NCBI GenBank assembly: GCA_944320605.1
Contig: CALUIE010000012.1
Coordinates: 1-48,288, forward strand
Direction of reading: 5' to 3'
Origin: an uncultured Phocaeicola sp.
GTDB taxonomy: Bacteria > Bacteroidota > Bacteroidia > Bacteroidales > Bacteroidaceae
DNA: 48,288 nucleotides
In this document: piece after piece, positions 16,039 to 24,790 of the stretch
Layout: each line of letters begins with the position of its first letter
Position numbering within the stretch: position 1 is the stretch's first letter
Position numbers and translations under genes: made by a program
Notes under the pieces: model-generated
The model's database searches: none
What the model was told of the DNA's origin: nothing
What the model saw: the letters and a program-made list of their open reading frames with translations, nothing else

Positions 16039-18204
16039 ATGAAGAAAATCAAAGTTTTGGCACTGGCACTTCTGTGCTCGGTATTCACGCCATCCAAAGC
16101 GGATGAAGGAATGTGGCTTTTGCAGCTGATGAAAGAACAGAATTTAGCTGACAAGATGAAAGCACAAGGTTTAAAAATGAACATCTCCGACATCTACAAT
16201 CCTGAACAGATTACACTGAAGGATGCTGTAGGTATTTTCGGAAGAGGATGTACCGGCGAAATCATCTCTCCTAACGGACTTATCCTTACAAACCACCACT
16301 GCGGTTATGATGCTATCCAACAGCACAGTTCTGTAGAACACGACTATCTGACAGACGGATTCTGGGCTAAAAGTCTTGAAGAAGAACTCCCTACTCCGGG
16401 ATTGACATTCAAGTTTGTTGAACGTATTGTTGACGTCACGGACAGAGTCAATAATGACATAGAAAAAGGCAAGATTGAAGAGGCCGAATCATTCGGAAGC
16501 GAATATCTGAAAAAGATTGCCGCCGACGAACTCAAGAAAAGCGATCTCAAGAAAGCTCCGGGTATCACAACTATGGCATTGCCTTTCTACGAAGGTAACA
16601 GATTCTACGTATTCTATATCAAGACATACACAGACGTACGTATGGTGGCTGCTCCACCTTCATCAATAGGTAAGTTCGGAGGTGAAACAGACAACTGGAT
16701 GTGGCCACGCCACACAGGAGACTTCTCTATGTTCCGTATCTATACAGACAAGAAAGGAAATCCTGCCGATTACAGCAAGGACAATATTCCATTGAAAGCA
16801 AAGAAACACCTTACAATCTCTTTGAGAGGTCTTCAGGAAGGCGACTATGCCATGATTATGGGATTCCCCGGAAGTACAAGCCGCTATCTTACTGAAAGCG
16901 AAGTGAAACTGAGAATGACCGGTACAAACACTCCAAGAATTGAAGTCCGCGAAGCAAGACAGAATGTGTTGAGAGCAGAAATGGCCGCAAGCGACAAGGT
17001 TCGTATCCAGTATGCAAGCAAATTTGCAAGTTCAAGTAACTACTGGAAGAACTCTATCGGTATGAACAAAGCCATCATCGACAACAAAGTGCTTGAAACA
17101 AAAGCTGAACAGGAAGCCCGTTTCGCAAAATTCGCAATGGCAAAAAAGAACGCCGACTATCAGGGTGTAGTTGAAAAAATCAACGAGTATGTAAAGGCTG
17201 TTGAACCAATCCGCACCCAGTCAACTTATTTCAGTGAAGTGTTCAGAACAGGTATTGAATTCGAATCTTCTTATAAACTTTTCGACAACCTGAAGAAAGC
17301 TCTTGAAAAGAACAAGAAGAAAGATATCGAAAAAGCCGTAGAAGCACTTAAAGAAGAATTTGCAGATGTACACAATAAGGACTACGACCACGAAGTTGAC
17401 CGAAAGGTTGCAAAAGTCCTGATTCCTCTTTACGCGTCTAAAGTTCCTGCCGATGCTCTTCCTGAGTTCTACGAAACTGTCAAGGCTAAATTCAACGGCG
17501 ACTACAACGCATACATTGACGCTTTCTACAACAACTCTATCTTCGCTAACGAAGGAAACTTCAACAAGTTCATCAGCAACCCTACTGTAGAGGCTATCGA
17601 AAGCGACCTTATGGTACAGTACTCTGAAGCTAAGGCTGAAATGAACAAGAAACTTTCAGAAAAACTTAAAGAGGCAAGCAAAGGTATCAACCTGCTGCAC
17701 AAGACATACGTGAGAGGACTTTGCGAAATGTATGCACCGGAACCTAAAGCACCGGATGCAAACTTCACTATCCGTCTGACTTACGGAAACGTTAAACCAT
17801 ACGATCCTAAAGACGGTGTACACTATAAATACTACACTACTCTGAAAGGTGTAATGGAAAAAGAAGACCCACAAAACCCTGAATTCGTGGTTCCTGCAAA
17901 ACTTAAAGAACTTTACTCTACAAAGAACTTCGGACGCTATGCTATGGCAAACGGCGAAATGCCGACATGCTTCCTTACTACTAACGACATCACTGGCGGT
18001 AACTCTGGTTCACCTGTAATGAACGGCAACGGAGAGCTTATCGGTTGTGCATTCGACGGTAACTGGGAATCACTGAGCGGCGACATCAACTTCGACAACA
18101 ACCTTCAGCGTTGTATCGCAGTAGATATCCGTTACGTTCTCTTCATTGTAGAAAAACTTGGAGGATGCAAGAATCTTATTGACGAAATGACAATCGTAGA
18201 ATAA
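16039..18204 (+). CDS. dpp7: S46 family dipeptidyl-peptidase, DPP7 type
   Basis: The protein has 721 residues with a signal peptide ending near SKADEGMW. S46 enzymes are periplasmic serine exopeptidases that remove dipeptides from the N-terminus of peptides. The trypsin-like triad is visible: His in ILTNHHCGY (residues 86-87), Asp228 in RHTGDFSMF and Ser656 in GGNSGSP. The residue 18 positions after the serine, which sets P1 preference in this family, is Gly674 (AFDG). Gly there is the DPP7 state, with preference for hydrophobic P1 residues, while Arg defines DPP11. A second S46 gene starts within its stop codon. Confidence 0.92.
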   Translation: MKKIKVLALALLCSVFTPSKADEGMWLLQLMKEQNLADKMKAQGLKMNISDIYNPEQITLKDAVGIFGRGCTGEIISPNGLILTNHHCGYDAIQQHSSVEHDYLTDGFWAKSLEEELPTPGLTFKFVERIVDVTDRVNNDIEKGKIEEAESFGSEYLKKIAADELKKSDLKKAPGITTMALPFYEGNRFYVFYIKTYTDVRMVAAPPSSIGKFGGETDNWMWPRHTGDFSMFRIYTDKKGNPADYSKDNIPLKAKKHLTISLRGLQEGDYAMIMGFPGSTSRYLTESEVKLRMTGTNTPRIEVREARQNVLRAEMAASDKVRIQYASKFASSSNYWKNSIGMNKAIIDNKVLETKAEQEARFAKFAMAKKNADYQGVVEKINEYVKAVEPIRTQSTYFSEVFRTGIEFESSYKLFDNLKKALEKNKKKDIEKAVEALKEEFADVHNKDYDHEVDRKVAKVLIPLYASKVPADALPEFYETVKAKFNGDYNAYIDAFYNNSIFANEGNFNKFISNPTVEAIESDLMVQYSEAKAEMNKKLSEKLKEASKGINLLHKTYVRGLCEMYAPEPKAPDANFTIRLTYGNVKPYDPKDGVHYKYYTTLKGVMEKEDPQNPEFVVPAKLKELYSTKNFGRYAMANGEMPTCFLTTNDITGGNSGSPVMNGNGELIGCAFDGNWESLSGDINFDNNLQRCIAVDIRYVLFIVEKLGGCKNLIDEMTIVE

Positions 18205-20366
18205 TGAAAAAAACGATATTACTATCACTACTCACCACATTCACCCTCGCCGGACATGCCGACGAGGGAATGTGGATGCTGACCGACCTGAAAAAACAGA
18301 ATGCGGCAGTAATGTACGATATGGGGCTTGACATCAGCATAGACGATGTTTATTCGCCCGACAACATATCGCTGAAAGATGCTGTAGTTCACTTCGGTGG
18401 CGGCTGCACAGGCGAGGTAATCTCAGCCGAAGGTCTTGTCCTTACCAACCATCATTGTGGTTACGGCTACATACAGCAGCACAGCTCTGTAGAGCACGAC
18501 TACCTGACAGACGGTTTCTGGGCAATGACACGCGAACAGGAACTGCCTTGCGAAGGACTTACAATTACCTTTATCGACAAGATACTTGATGTAACAACAT
18601 ACGTCAAGGAACAGCTCAAGAAAGATGAAGACCCTGAAGGACTGAACTACCTGTCACCGTCATATCTTTCTAAAGTAGCTGCCAGATTTGCCAAGAAAGA
18701 AAAAATCAAGACAGACGAATTCACTGTTCTCGAACTCAAACCTTTCTATGGAGCAAACAAATACTATCTTTTCGTAAAGACTGTATATAAGGACATACGT
18801 ATGGTGGGCGCGCCTCCTTCATCTATCGGTAAATTCGGAGCTGACACCGACAACTGGATGTGGCCTCGCCATTGCGGCGACTTCTCAATGTTCCGCATCT
18901 ATGCCGACAAAGACGGAAAGCCTGCCAACTACAGCGCAACCAATGTTCCTCTGAAAGTGAAGAAACACATAGCCATCAACCTGAAAGGCGTGAAAGAAGG
19001 CGACTTTACTTTCGTTATGGGATTCCCCGGAAGAAACTGGAGATACATGATAAGCGACGAGGTGGAAGAACGTATGCAGACCACGAACTTCATGCGTGAT
19101 ACTATCCGTGGCGTACGCCTTAGAGTGCTTGGCGAAGAAATGGCTAAAGATGCAAAGACACGCATACAGTACGCGGCCAAATACGCATCGTCTGCCAACT
19201 ACTGGAAGAACGCTATAGGAATGAACGAAGGACTTGTCAAGCTGAAAGTTCTCGACAAGAAGAAAGAACAGCAGGAACACCTTCTGGAATATGGCCGTGA
19301 GACAGGCAACAACAGTTATAAAGAGGCCTTCGACGCTATCCGTTCAATAGTGGCAAAACGCAGAAATGCCGTTTATCACCAGCAGGCTATCTACGAGGCT
19401 CTTATGCTCGGAACAGAATTCTACAAAGTTCCTGATACAGACGCACTCCGCAATGCTCTCGAATCAAACGACAAGAAAGCAATAAAGGAAGAGACTGAAA
19501 ACCTGAAAGAGGCTTACAAGAAGTTCTACAACAAGGACTACAATCCGGAAGTTGACCGTAAAGTTTCAAAACAGCTGATTGCACTTTATGCAAAACTGAT
19601 ATCGGCAGAACAGCGCATAAGCATCTTCAAGCAGATAAACGAGAACTTCGGCGGAAACACAGACGCTTTTGTTGACGCATGTTTCGACAAGTCTATCTTC
19701 AGAAGTCAGGCTGCACTCGACGCTTTCCTTCAGAAACCTGACATCAAAACTCTGCGTGAAGATCTGATGGTGAAATACTCCAAGTCTGTAAAGGACGGAT
19801 ACAACGCGACATCGAACGCCATGAAAGCCGAAACAGACGCATATAATCTTGCTCACAAGACATGGGTGGCAGGAATGCTTGAACTGAAAGCCAAGAACGG
19901 CACACCGGTATATCCTGACGCCAACTCTACACTGAGACTTACTTACGGAAAGATCGGTTCTTACGAACCGGCGGACGGAGTGGAGTATCTGTACTACACA
20001 ACACTGAAAGGTGTTATGGAAAAAGAAGACCCGAACAATCCTGAATTCGTTGTTCCTGCAAAACTTAAGGAACTGTACGAAAAGAAAGATTTCGGTCCAT
20101 ACGCAATGCCCGACGGACGTATGCCTATATGTTTTGCCACAGGAACAGACAACACAGGAGGTAACTCCGGCTCTCCTGTATTCAACAGCAAAGGCGAACT
20201 CATTGGAACCGGTTTCGACCGCAACTACGAAGGACTTACAGGCGACATTGCCTACAACCCACAGTTACAGCGTGCCGCGTGTGTTGACATCAGATACACA
20301 CTGTTTATCATCGACAAGTTTGCGGGTGCAGGACATCTGATTGATGAAATGACAATCATCAAATAA
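18204..20366 (+). CDS. dpp11: S46 family dipeptidyl-peptidase, DPP11 type (Asp/Glu specific)
   Basis: The protein has 720 residues with a signal peptide ending near LAGHADEGMW. The triad is His in VLTNHHCGY (83-84), Asp226 in RHCGDFSMF and Ser655 in GGNSGSP. Arg673 in GFDR, 18 residues after the serine, is the residue known in Porphyromonas DPP11 to bind acidic P1 side chains, so this enzyme should release dipeptides with Asp or Glu in the second position. Its ATG shares an A with the TAA stop of the upstream DPP7-type gene, implying translational coupling. Together the pair would widen the range of peptides degraded in the periplasm. Confidence 0.92.
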   Translation: MKKTILLSLLTTFTLAGHADEGMWMLTDLKKQNAAVMYDMGLDISIDDVYSPDNISLKDAVVHFGGGCTGEVISAEGLVLTNHHCGYGYIQQHSSVEHDYLTDGFWAMTREQELPCEGLTITFIDKILDVTTYVKEQLKKDEDPEGLNYLSPSYLSKVAARFAKKEKIKTDEFTVLELKPFYGANKYYLFVKTVYKDIRMVGAPPSSIGKFGADTDNWMWPRHCGDFSMFRIYADKDGKPANYSATNVPLKVKKHIAINLKGVKEGDFTFVMGFPGRNWRYMISDEVEERMQTTNFMRDTIRGVRLRVLGEEMAKDAKTRIQYAAKYASSANYWKNAIGMNEGLVKLKVLDKKKEQQEHLLEYGRETGNNSYKEAFDAIRSIVAKRRNAVYHQQAIYEALMLGTEFYKVPDTDALRNALESNDKKAIKEETENLKEAYKKFYNKDYNPEVDRKVSKQLIALYAKLISAEQRISIFKQINENFGGNTDAFVDACFDKSIFRSQAALDAFLQKPDIKTLREDLMVKYSKSVKDGYNATSNAMKAETDAYNLAHKTWVAGMLELKAKNGTPVYPDANSTLRLTYGKIGSYEPADGVEYLYYTTLKGVMEKEDPNNPEFVVPAKLKELYEKKDFGPYAMPDGRMPICFATGTDNTGGNSGSPVFNSKGELIGTGFDRNYEGLTGDIAYNPQLQRAACVDIRYTLFIIDKFAGAGHLIDEMTIIK

Positions 20367-20395
20367 GCCTGTTTCCAAACAACAGTAAATAAATA

Positions 20396-20447
20396 AAAAT
20401 CGCGCTTTGGCTCCCCTGTCCTATAGGAAATGTCAAAGCGCGATTTT
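20396..20447. terminator. Bidirectional terminator between the DPP11 and PBP1A genes
   Basis: Perfect 14-bp arms AAAATCGCGCTTTG (20396-20409) and CAAAGCGCGATTTT (20434-20447) lie between convergent genes, with A and T tracts at the outer ends. Confidence 0.85.
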
Positions 20448-20498
20448 ATTTGTCATGATTTAAACAGTATTTAAATACCGCTTAAATATCATTTATAA

Positions 20499-22826
20499 TC
20501 ATTGGAAGAACAGGTCATCAAGACGGCTTGTATTCTCTTCTTCAAGTTCCGATACTTTATCCTTACACGGATCAAACTCATCAGGAATATCAAATTTCTC
20601 TTCCTGCGAATATCCCAAAGTCTTGTCGGCATAAACCTTATTCATATATATACCCCATATAGGAAGAGCCATCGAAGCACCCTGTCCGTCAGCCATACGG
20701 TCAAAGTGAATATCACGTTCCTCACCTCCTACCCAACATCCTGATACCAGACTCGGAGTAAAGCCCATAAACCAACCGTCCGAGTTATTTTGAGTGGTAC
20801 CTGTCTTACCGCCCATATCTGCCGTAATGTTATACAGTCGTCTGATACGTCCGCCGGTACCCTCGTTTATTACCGCACGCAGCATTACAAGCATCTTGTA
20901 TGCGCTGCTTTCGCTTATCACCTCGTTCACCTGTGGAGAGAATGTGGCAAGCACGTTACCGTCATTATCCTCTATACGTGTAACAAACAACGGTGCCGTA
21001 CGTATTCCCTTATTCACGAAAGCCGTGTATGCGCTTACCATCTCACCTACCGATATCTCACAAGGTCCGAGACAAAGAGATATAGTAGGCTGAATTTCTT
21101 TATTAAGCACACCGAACGAATGAATCAGTCTGACAAATTCATACGGATTAAGTTTGCTCATCAGATAAGCCGAAATCCAGTTGTTAGAGTTTGCAAGACC
21201 CCATTTCAGAGTTACAATCTCACCGTAATGTTTTTTAGAACTGTTTCTCGGAGTCCATGCAATACCGTTTTCATCGAAATAAGTACCCTCTACGTTTCTC
21301 GTCTCATCGCACGGGGAGAAACCGTTTTCCATCGCAAGCGAATACAGGTACGGTTTGATGGTAGATCCCACCTGACGGCGTCCCACCATAGCCATGTCAT
21401 ACTTGAAGTTGTCATAGTTAGGTCCGCCCACGTATGCCTTCACATATCCCGTTATAGGGTCCATCGACATAAATCCTGCACGAAGGAAATGCTTGTAGTA
21501 TTTTATAGAATCGAGAGGAGTCATGATAGTATCCTTCTCACCCTGATATGTAAACACTGTCATTTCACGAGGAGTATTGAAAGCCTTCATAATTTCAGCA
21601 TCCGAATATCCCGCAGCCTTCATCACACGGCGACGCTCGCTCTGTCTGATAGAACGGTTCAGGATAGCCTCAACCTCCTCATTAGAGAGCTGATTGGTAT
21701 ATGGAGCAGTCTTTCTGCCTTTCTTTTCCTTAAAGAAACGAGGCTGCAGATACTCGGCCACATGCTCCTGCACAGCCTCCTCGGCATATTGCTGCATACG
21801 CGAATTTATAGTGGTATAAATCTTTAACCCGTCTGTATAAAGATTATAGTTTGAGCCATCTTTTTTCTTGTTCTTGGCACACCAACCGTACAGAGGATTT
21901 GTTTCCCATGCAAGAGAATCTTCGTAGAACTTCTGCATCTGCCAACCACGATAATTCTTCTTCACCGGTTTCTTGGCATTCAATACACCGCGGAGATACT
22001 CTCTGAAGTATGTAGCCAGACCGTCGTTATGGTCAACCGGCCTGTATTTCAACACCAATGGCAATGCCTGAAGCGAGTCACGTTCAGCCTCAGTCAGATA
22101 ACCGGCCTTACGCATCTGGTCGAGCACCACATTTCGGCGACCACGTGTACGCTCATTGAAACGACGCGGATTATACAGCGATGGGTTCTTACACATACCG
22201 ATAAGTGTAGCAGCCTCCTCAATGTTCAGGTCCTTAGGCTCTTTTGAGAAATAAGTACCAGCTGCAGTCTTTATTCCCACGGCATTGTTCAGGAAGTCAA
22301 ACTTATTGAGATACATCGTAAGGATTTCCTCTTTGGTGTAATAACGTTCCAGTTTAACGGCAATAACCCATTCGATAGGTTTCTGCAACAGACGTTCCAT
22401 CACATTGTCGGCTGTAGGCGAATAAAACTGCTTTGCCAACTGCTGCGTGATAGTACTACCTCCACCGGCATTCTTCTGCATGAATACGCCACGCTTGATA
22501 AGGGCACGCATGAAAGCCCTCGCATCAATACCTGAGTGTTCGCTGAAACGCACATCTTCCGTAGCCACAAGAGCATGTACCAGATTTGGCGACAAGTCCT
22601 CGTAACCTACATACAGACGGTTCTCCTTGCTGAGCGACCACGTTCCCAACACCTTTCCGTCGTCCGAAATAACCTGAGTGGCAAACTTTAGATTAGGATT
22701 TTCCAGTTCCTCGATAGGTGGCACATAACCTATCTTACCATCCGAGATAGCCGAAAATATTATATACGTTGCCAGCATTCCTATCAGCAGCAACGCCCAA
22801 AGTACGATGATAAATGTTTTCCTCAT
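20499..22826 (-). CDS. mrcA: Class A penicillin-binding protein 1A (bifunctional transglycosylase/transpeptidase)
   Basis: The protein has 775 residues. An N-terminal membrane anchor at about residues 5-28 precedes the GT51 glycosyltransferase domain, with the catalytic region ATEDVRFSEHSGID near 90 and GGGSTITQQLAKQFY near 120. The transpeptidase domain follows, with the acylated serine in VGSTIKPY, SNN as the second motif, and KTGTT as the third. It polymerises and crosslinks peptidoglycan at the periplasmic face of the inner membrane. The length is normal for Bacteroidota PBP1A. A TACTTTTG -7 element lies upstream on the minus strand at 22886-22893. The gene is a core neighbour at the left edge of the accessory island. 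Confidence 0.95.
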   Translation of the reverse strand: MRKTFIIVLWALLLIGMLATYIIFSAISDGKIGYVPPIEELENPNLKFATQVISDDGKVLGTWSLSKENRLYVGYEDLSPNLVHALVATEDVRFSEHSGIDARAFMRALIKRGVFMQKNAGGGSTITQQLAKQFYSPTADNVMERLLQKPIEWVIAVKLERYYTKEEILTMYLNKFDFLNNAVGIKTAAGTYFSKEPKDLNIEEAATLIGMCKNPSLYNPRRFNERTRGRRNVVLDQMRKAGYLTEAERDSLQALPLVLKYRPVDHNDGLATYFREYLRGVLNAKKPVKKNYRGWQMQKFYEDSLAWETNPLYGWCAKNKKKDGSNYNLYTDGLKIYTTINSRMQQYAEEAVQEHVAEYLQPRFFKEKKGRKTAPYTNQLSNEEVEAILNRSIRQSERRRVMKAAGYSDAEIMKAFNTPREMTVFTYQGEKDTIMTPLDSIKYYKHFLRAGFMSMDPITGYVKAYVGGPNYDNFKYDMAMVGRRQVGSTIKPYLYSLAMENGFSPCDETRNVEGTYFDENGIAWTPRNSSKKHYGEIVTLKWGLANSNNWISAYLMSKLNPYEFVRLIHSFGVLNKEIQPTISLCLGPCEISVGEMVSAYTAFVNKGIRTAPLFVTRIEDNDGNVLATFSPQVNEVISESSAYKMLVMLRAVINEGTGGRIRRLYNITADMGGKTGTTQNNSDGWFMGFTPSLVSGCWVGGEERDIHFDRMADGQGASMALPIWGIYMNKVYADKTLGYSQEEKFDIPDEFDPCKDKVSELEEENTSRLDDLFFQ

Positions 22827-22885
22827 TGAAATAGCTTATTTGTTACATTCAGTCCCATAATTCTTACAAACAGGACAAATCGCTA

Positions 22886-22893
22886 CAAAAGTA
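22886..22893 (-). promoter_or_regulatory. Probable -7 element of the PBP1A gene
   Basis: The plus-strand CAAAAGTA reads TACTTTTG on the minus strand, about 60 bp upstream of the start codon. A matching -33 TTTG is not evident. Confidence 0.4.
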
Positions 22894-23035
22894 CAAAAAA
22901 ACAACGGGATTAATGTATTATGGAAGATATTTTATAATTTGCCATTACTCATTGCATCATCATTAATTAACCACGCGCATCGCCTGCATCTTCAATATTG
23001 TAGGCTTTCAAGGCATTCAATATTTCATTCCATTA

Positions 23036-23198
23036 TTTAAACATCATTTAAATATGTTTTCAGTGAACGGTCAGTGAATGGCTGCTGAACACTCAGTAAA
23101 CACACAAATCATATTCTGTTCACCCTATGTTCATTAAGCGTTCACTGGCAGGTATTGCAAACGTTTTGCAAAGGGTTTTAAACAGGTTTGCAAAATTT
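23036..23198. repeat. Array of short motifs phased at 11 bp
   Basis: The 590-bp gap between PBP1A and the Abi gene contains ordered short motifs. TTTAAAC/TTTAAAT begin at 23036 and 23047. CAGTGAAC, CAGTGAAT, TGCTGAAC and CAGTAAAC begin at 23061, 23072, 23083 and 23094. The reversed forms GTTCACCC, GTTCATTA and GTTCACTG begin at 23118, 23129 and 23140. TTGCAAA, TTGCAAA, TTTAAAC and TTGCAAA begin at 23155, 23166, 23177 and 23188. Within each block the spacing is exactly 11 bp. CAGTGAAC at one end and GTTCACTG at the other form a large inverted arrangement. Function is unknown; a protein-binding array on one face of the helix is the simplest reading. The left part of the gap, 22894-23035, shows nothing I can name. 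Confidence 0.8.
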
Positions 23199-23271
23199 CT
23201 ATTTATACAAATCTCAGCTTTATAAAATTATTACATTTCAGAAACTTATATACATTTTATTCCTAATTCCA

Positions 23272-23358
23272 TAAAAAAAGGTCTGCCATATAGACAGACC
23301 TAATAAGTTCCTTTTATAGTGCAGTATGAAAACCGTAGTTATCAAGTGCACTTCTTTA
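23272..23358 (-). ncRNA. Candidate small RNA of about 85 nt
   Basis: A two-box promoter on the minus strand (23365-23396) points away from the Abi gene into a short segment without coding capacity. The segment ends in a compact terminator: AGGTCTG (23279-23285) pairs with CAGACCT (23295-23301), and a U7 tract follows (23279-23273). Inside, AGTGCA (23318-23323) can pair with TGCACT (23347-23352), giving a second stem. The result would be a transcript of two hairpins. I do not recognise a known RNA family, and the segment could alternatively be a leader and terminator left by a lost gene. Confidence 0.45.
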
Positions 23359-23364
23359 CTTATG

Positions 23365-23396
23365 CAAAGGTAAAACATTTTGTTTTAAAAAACAAA
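23365..23396 (-). promoter_or_regulatory. Promoter of the candidate small RNA
   Basis: Minus-strand TTTG (plus CAAA, 23393-23396), 20 nt, then TACCTTTG (plus CAAAGGTA, 23365-23372) is a full match to the Bacteroidota consensus. It begins 21 bp beyond the stop codon of the Abi gene and reads towards the terminator at 23273-23301. Confidence 0.6.
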
Positions 23397-23416
23397 CATT
23401 TGCTTATATATTTTGC

Positions 23417-24304
23417 TTATATATTTTCTATTGACATTCCTGAATTATTGGAAATTATATTCTTAACCTCATTATATGGGATACGCTCAAAAGCCTTTAT
23501 CAAATCAACCTCCATCTCTTTCACTCTATTGGATGATATTTTCCCCAGTAAATATTTAAATACTAAATACATACCAAACAAAGTCGATTTATTATTCCCT
23601 AAATACCCTAAAGGTCCTGAACTTATTGCCACATCAAGGTTAATATCAAATAAAACTTTCCCATGAGCGCAATAATTCCTCAATTTCCTTACTGTATTCA
23701 TATAATTTGAAAACTGCGTTGGTGAAGGAATCCCATAAACCCTTGATATATCACTTTGCAATTTAGGATTCTTAAGTCCATCATATATTTTTATAATTGT
23801 ACCGAAAGACATATATTCCAGAGCCTTCCATGCCGGAGCGAACGGTCTGTTTTTATGTTCCTTTCTATCCAATTTAACCAATGCTTCCTTCTGTAAATCA
23901 TTCAGAGCTTTCTGATATTCATTACTATCAAGTGTTGTTTTATTTATAATATTCGAATCTACATACCAATATGGATTATCTTTATATGTATTCGACACAT
24001 TATAAATAAGAGTTGTCCTAAAATTAATCTCTATACGGCTTATATATCTGAGAAATAGATTCCTTAAATCGAAATCAAAATAATATAGTTTTACCGCATA
24101 ATCAAATTTTGTTCCTTCTTTAAAATTATGGTTTCTTTTAACATTTCTGGGATATGTAATTTCAAAAGGAAACCAATAAAAACCCAAGCGAAAATAGCCG
24201 ATATCCAATAGGCACTCTTTTGCCTTTTCTTCATCTTCTATTTTCATTCCTCTACTTTTAAGTAAAGCGATTTGCTCATTTACCAATGTAGCCTTGTCAG
24301 CCAT
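23417..24304 (-). CDS. Abi_2 (AbiD/AbiF-like) abortive infection protein with HEPN motif
   Basis: The protein has 295 residues and matches the Abi_2 family (PF07751). Signatures are the N-terminal LVNEQIALLKSRGMKIEDEEKA, LLDIGYFRLGFYWFPF near residues 32-47, and the YYFDFDLRNLFLRYISRIEINFR region near 93-116. The motif RNYCAH (Arg209 to His214) is the R-X4-H signature of HEPN ribonuclease-like folds. Family members in lactococci and elsewhere block phage growth, probably by RNA cleavage. It lies 71 bp downstream of a small remnant gene, at the downstream end of the minus-strand island. It may have its own promoter, since the gap upstream is AT-rich, but none is clear. Confidence 0.85.
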   Translation of the reverse strand: MADKATLVNEQIALLKSRGMKIEDEEKAKECLLDIGYFRLGFYWFPFEITYPRNVKRNHNFKEGTKFDYAVKLYYFDFDLRNLFLRYISRIEINFRTTLIYNVSNTYKDNPYWYVDSNIINKTTLDSNEYQKALNDLQKEALVKLDRKEHKNRPFAPAWKALEYMSFGTIIKIYDGLKNPKLQSDISRVYGIPSPTQFSNYMNTVRKLRNYCAHGKVLFDINLDVAISSGPLGYLGNNKSTLFGMYLVFKYLLGKISSNRVKEMEVDLIKAFERIPYNEVKNIISNNSGMSIENI

Positions 24305-24375
24305 AACATCAAATTTATTTTATTCATTACACTATTTCAACTTTCATCTTTATTTTCAACGCTTTGGATATTTTG

Positions 24376-24555
24376 TCATTCCCTCTGTACTGGTTGCAAA
24401 GCCGGTTCTATAGTCTTGCTTAACACAGGAAGAATTTCTTTTTTGATTATTTCTTCTTCCAGTTCATTTGCTTTTCTTTCAAGATCTTCATTTACAGGAA
24501 GCCCCTCTTTACGGAGGGTTTCCATTGCTTTATATAAATCACTTAGTCTGCTCAT
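24376..24555 (-). pseudogene. Short coiled-coil protein, probable truncated remnant of a restriction-associated protein
   Basis: An ATG at 24555 opens 59 residues, ending VLSKTIEPALQPVQRE before TGA. The sequence is strongly helical (KANELEEEIIKKEILPVLSK). From memory it resembles the N-terminus of longer proteins found beside type I restriction-modification genes, in which this block is followed by a beta-rich domain that is missing here. It begins 5 bp after the stop of the broken DUF1016 gene. It may be a real small protein, but early termination of a longer gene is more likely. The bases after the TGA do not restore a familiar continuation in the same frame. Confidence 0.5.
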
Positions 24556-24560
24556 GATAG

Positions 24561-24782
24561 CTATTTTAATTCATTTTCTATATCTTCAATACTTGGCAAC
24601 GTACCTTTAAGATCTGTCGGATAAAGTTTAGACAATTCATATTCTGAAATACCTATGGGTTGATTAGATGACTCCAAAGCATATTGGGCCAGCACATTGT
24701 CTTTATACTTGCAAATCAAAAGTCCCAATGTAGAATTATCAATATCCTTTTTCAGCAAGTGGTTCACAGCGGTGACGTGACT
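24561..24782 (-). pseudogene. C-terminal fragment of a DUF1016 (YhcG-type PD-(D/E)XK) nuclease
   Basis: Reading from just after an in-frame TAA, the segment gives TAVNHLLKKDIDNSTLGLLI, then CKYKDNVLAQYALESSNQPI and GISEYELSKLYPTDLKGTLP. This is the characteristic end of DUF1016 proteins, which carry a PD-(D/E)XK nuclease-like fold and often occur inside type I restriction-modification loci. The preceding roughly 250 residues of the family are absent: the match stops at about 24775 and is replaced by the end of the GIY-YIG-like gene. A GTG at 24767 could still start a 68-residue peptide. The junction marks a deletion or recombination point. Confidence 0.8.
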
Positions 24783-24790
24783 TTATTTTA

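Noticed and set aside
20790-21827. Long open frame on the plus strand opposite PBP1A
   Set aside because: It is antisense to catalytic domains of PBP1A and the translation has biased, non-protein-like composition.
22967-23030. A 20-codon minus-strand segment reading like a protein end (ILNALKAYNIEDAGDARG)
   Set aside because: It has no start, is bounded by a stop upstream, and I could not match it to a family with confidence. It may be the tail of a lost gene.
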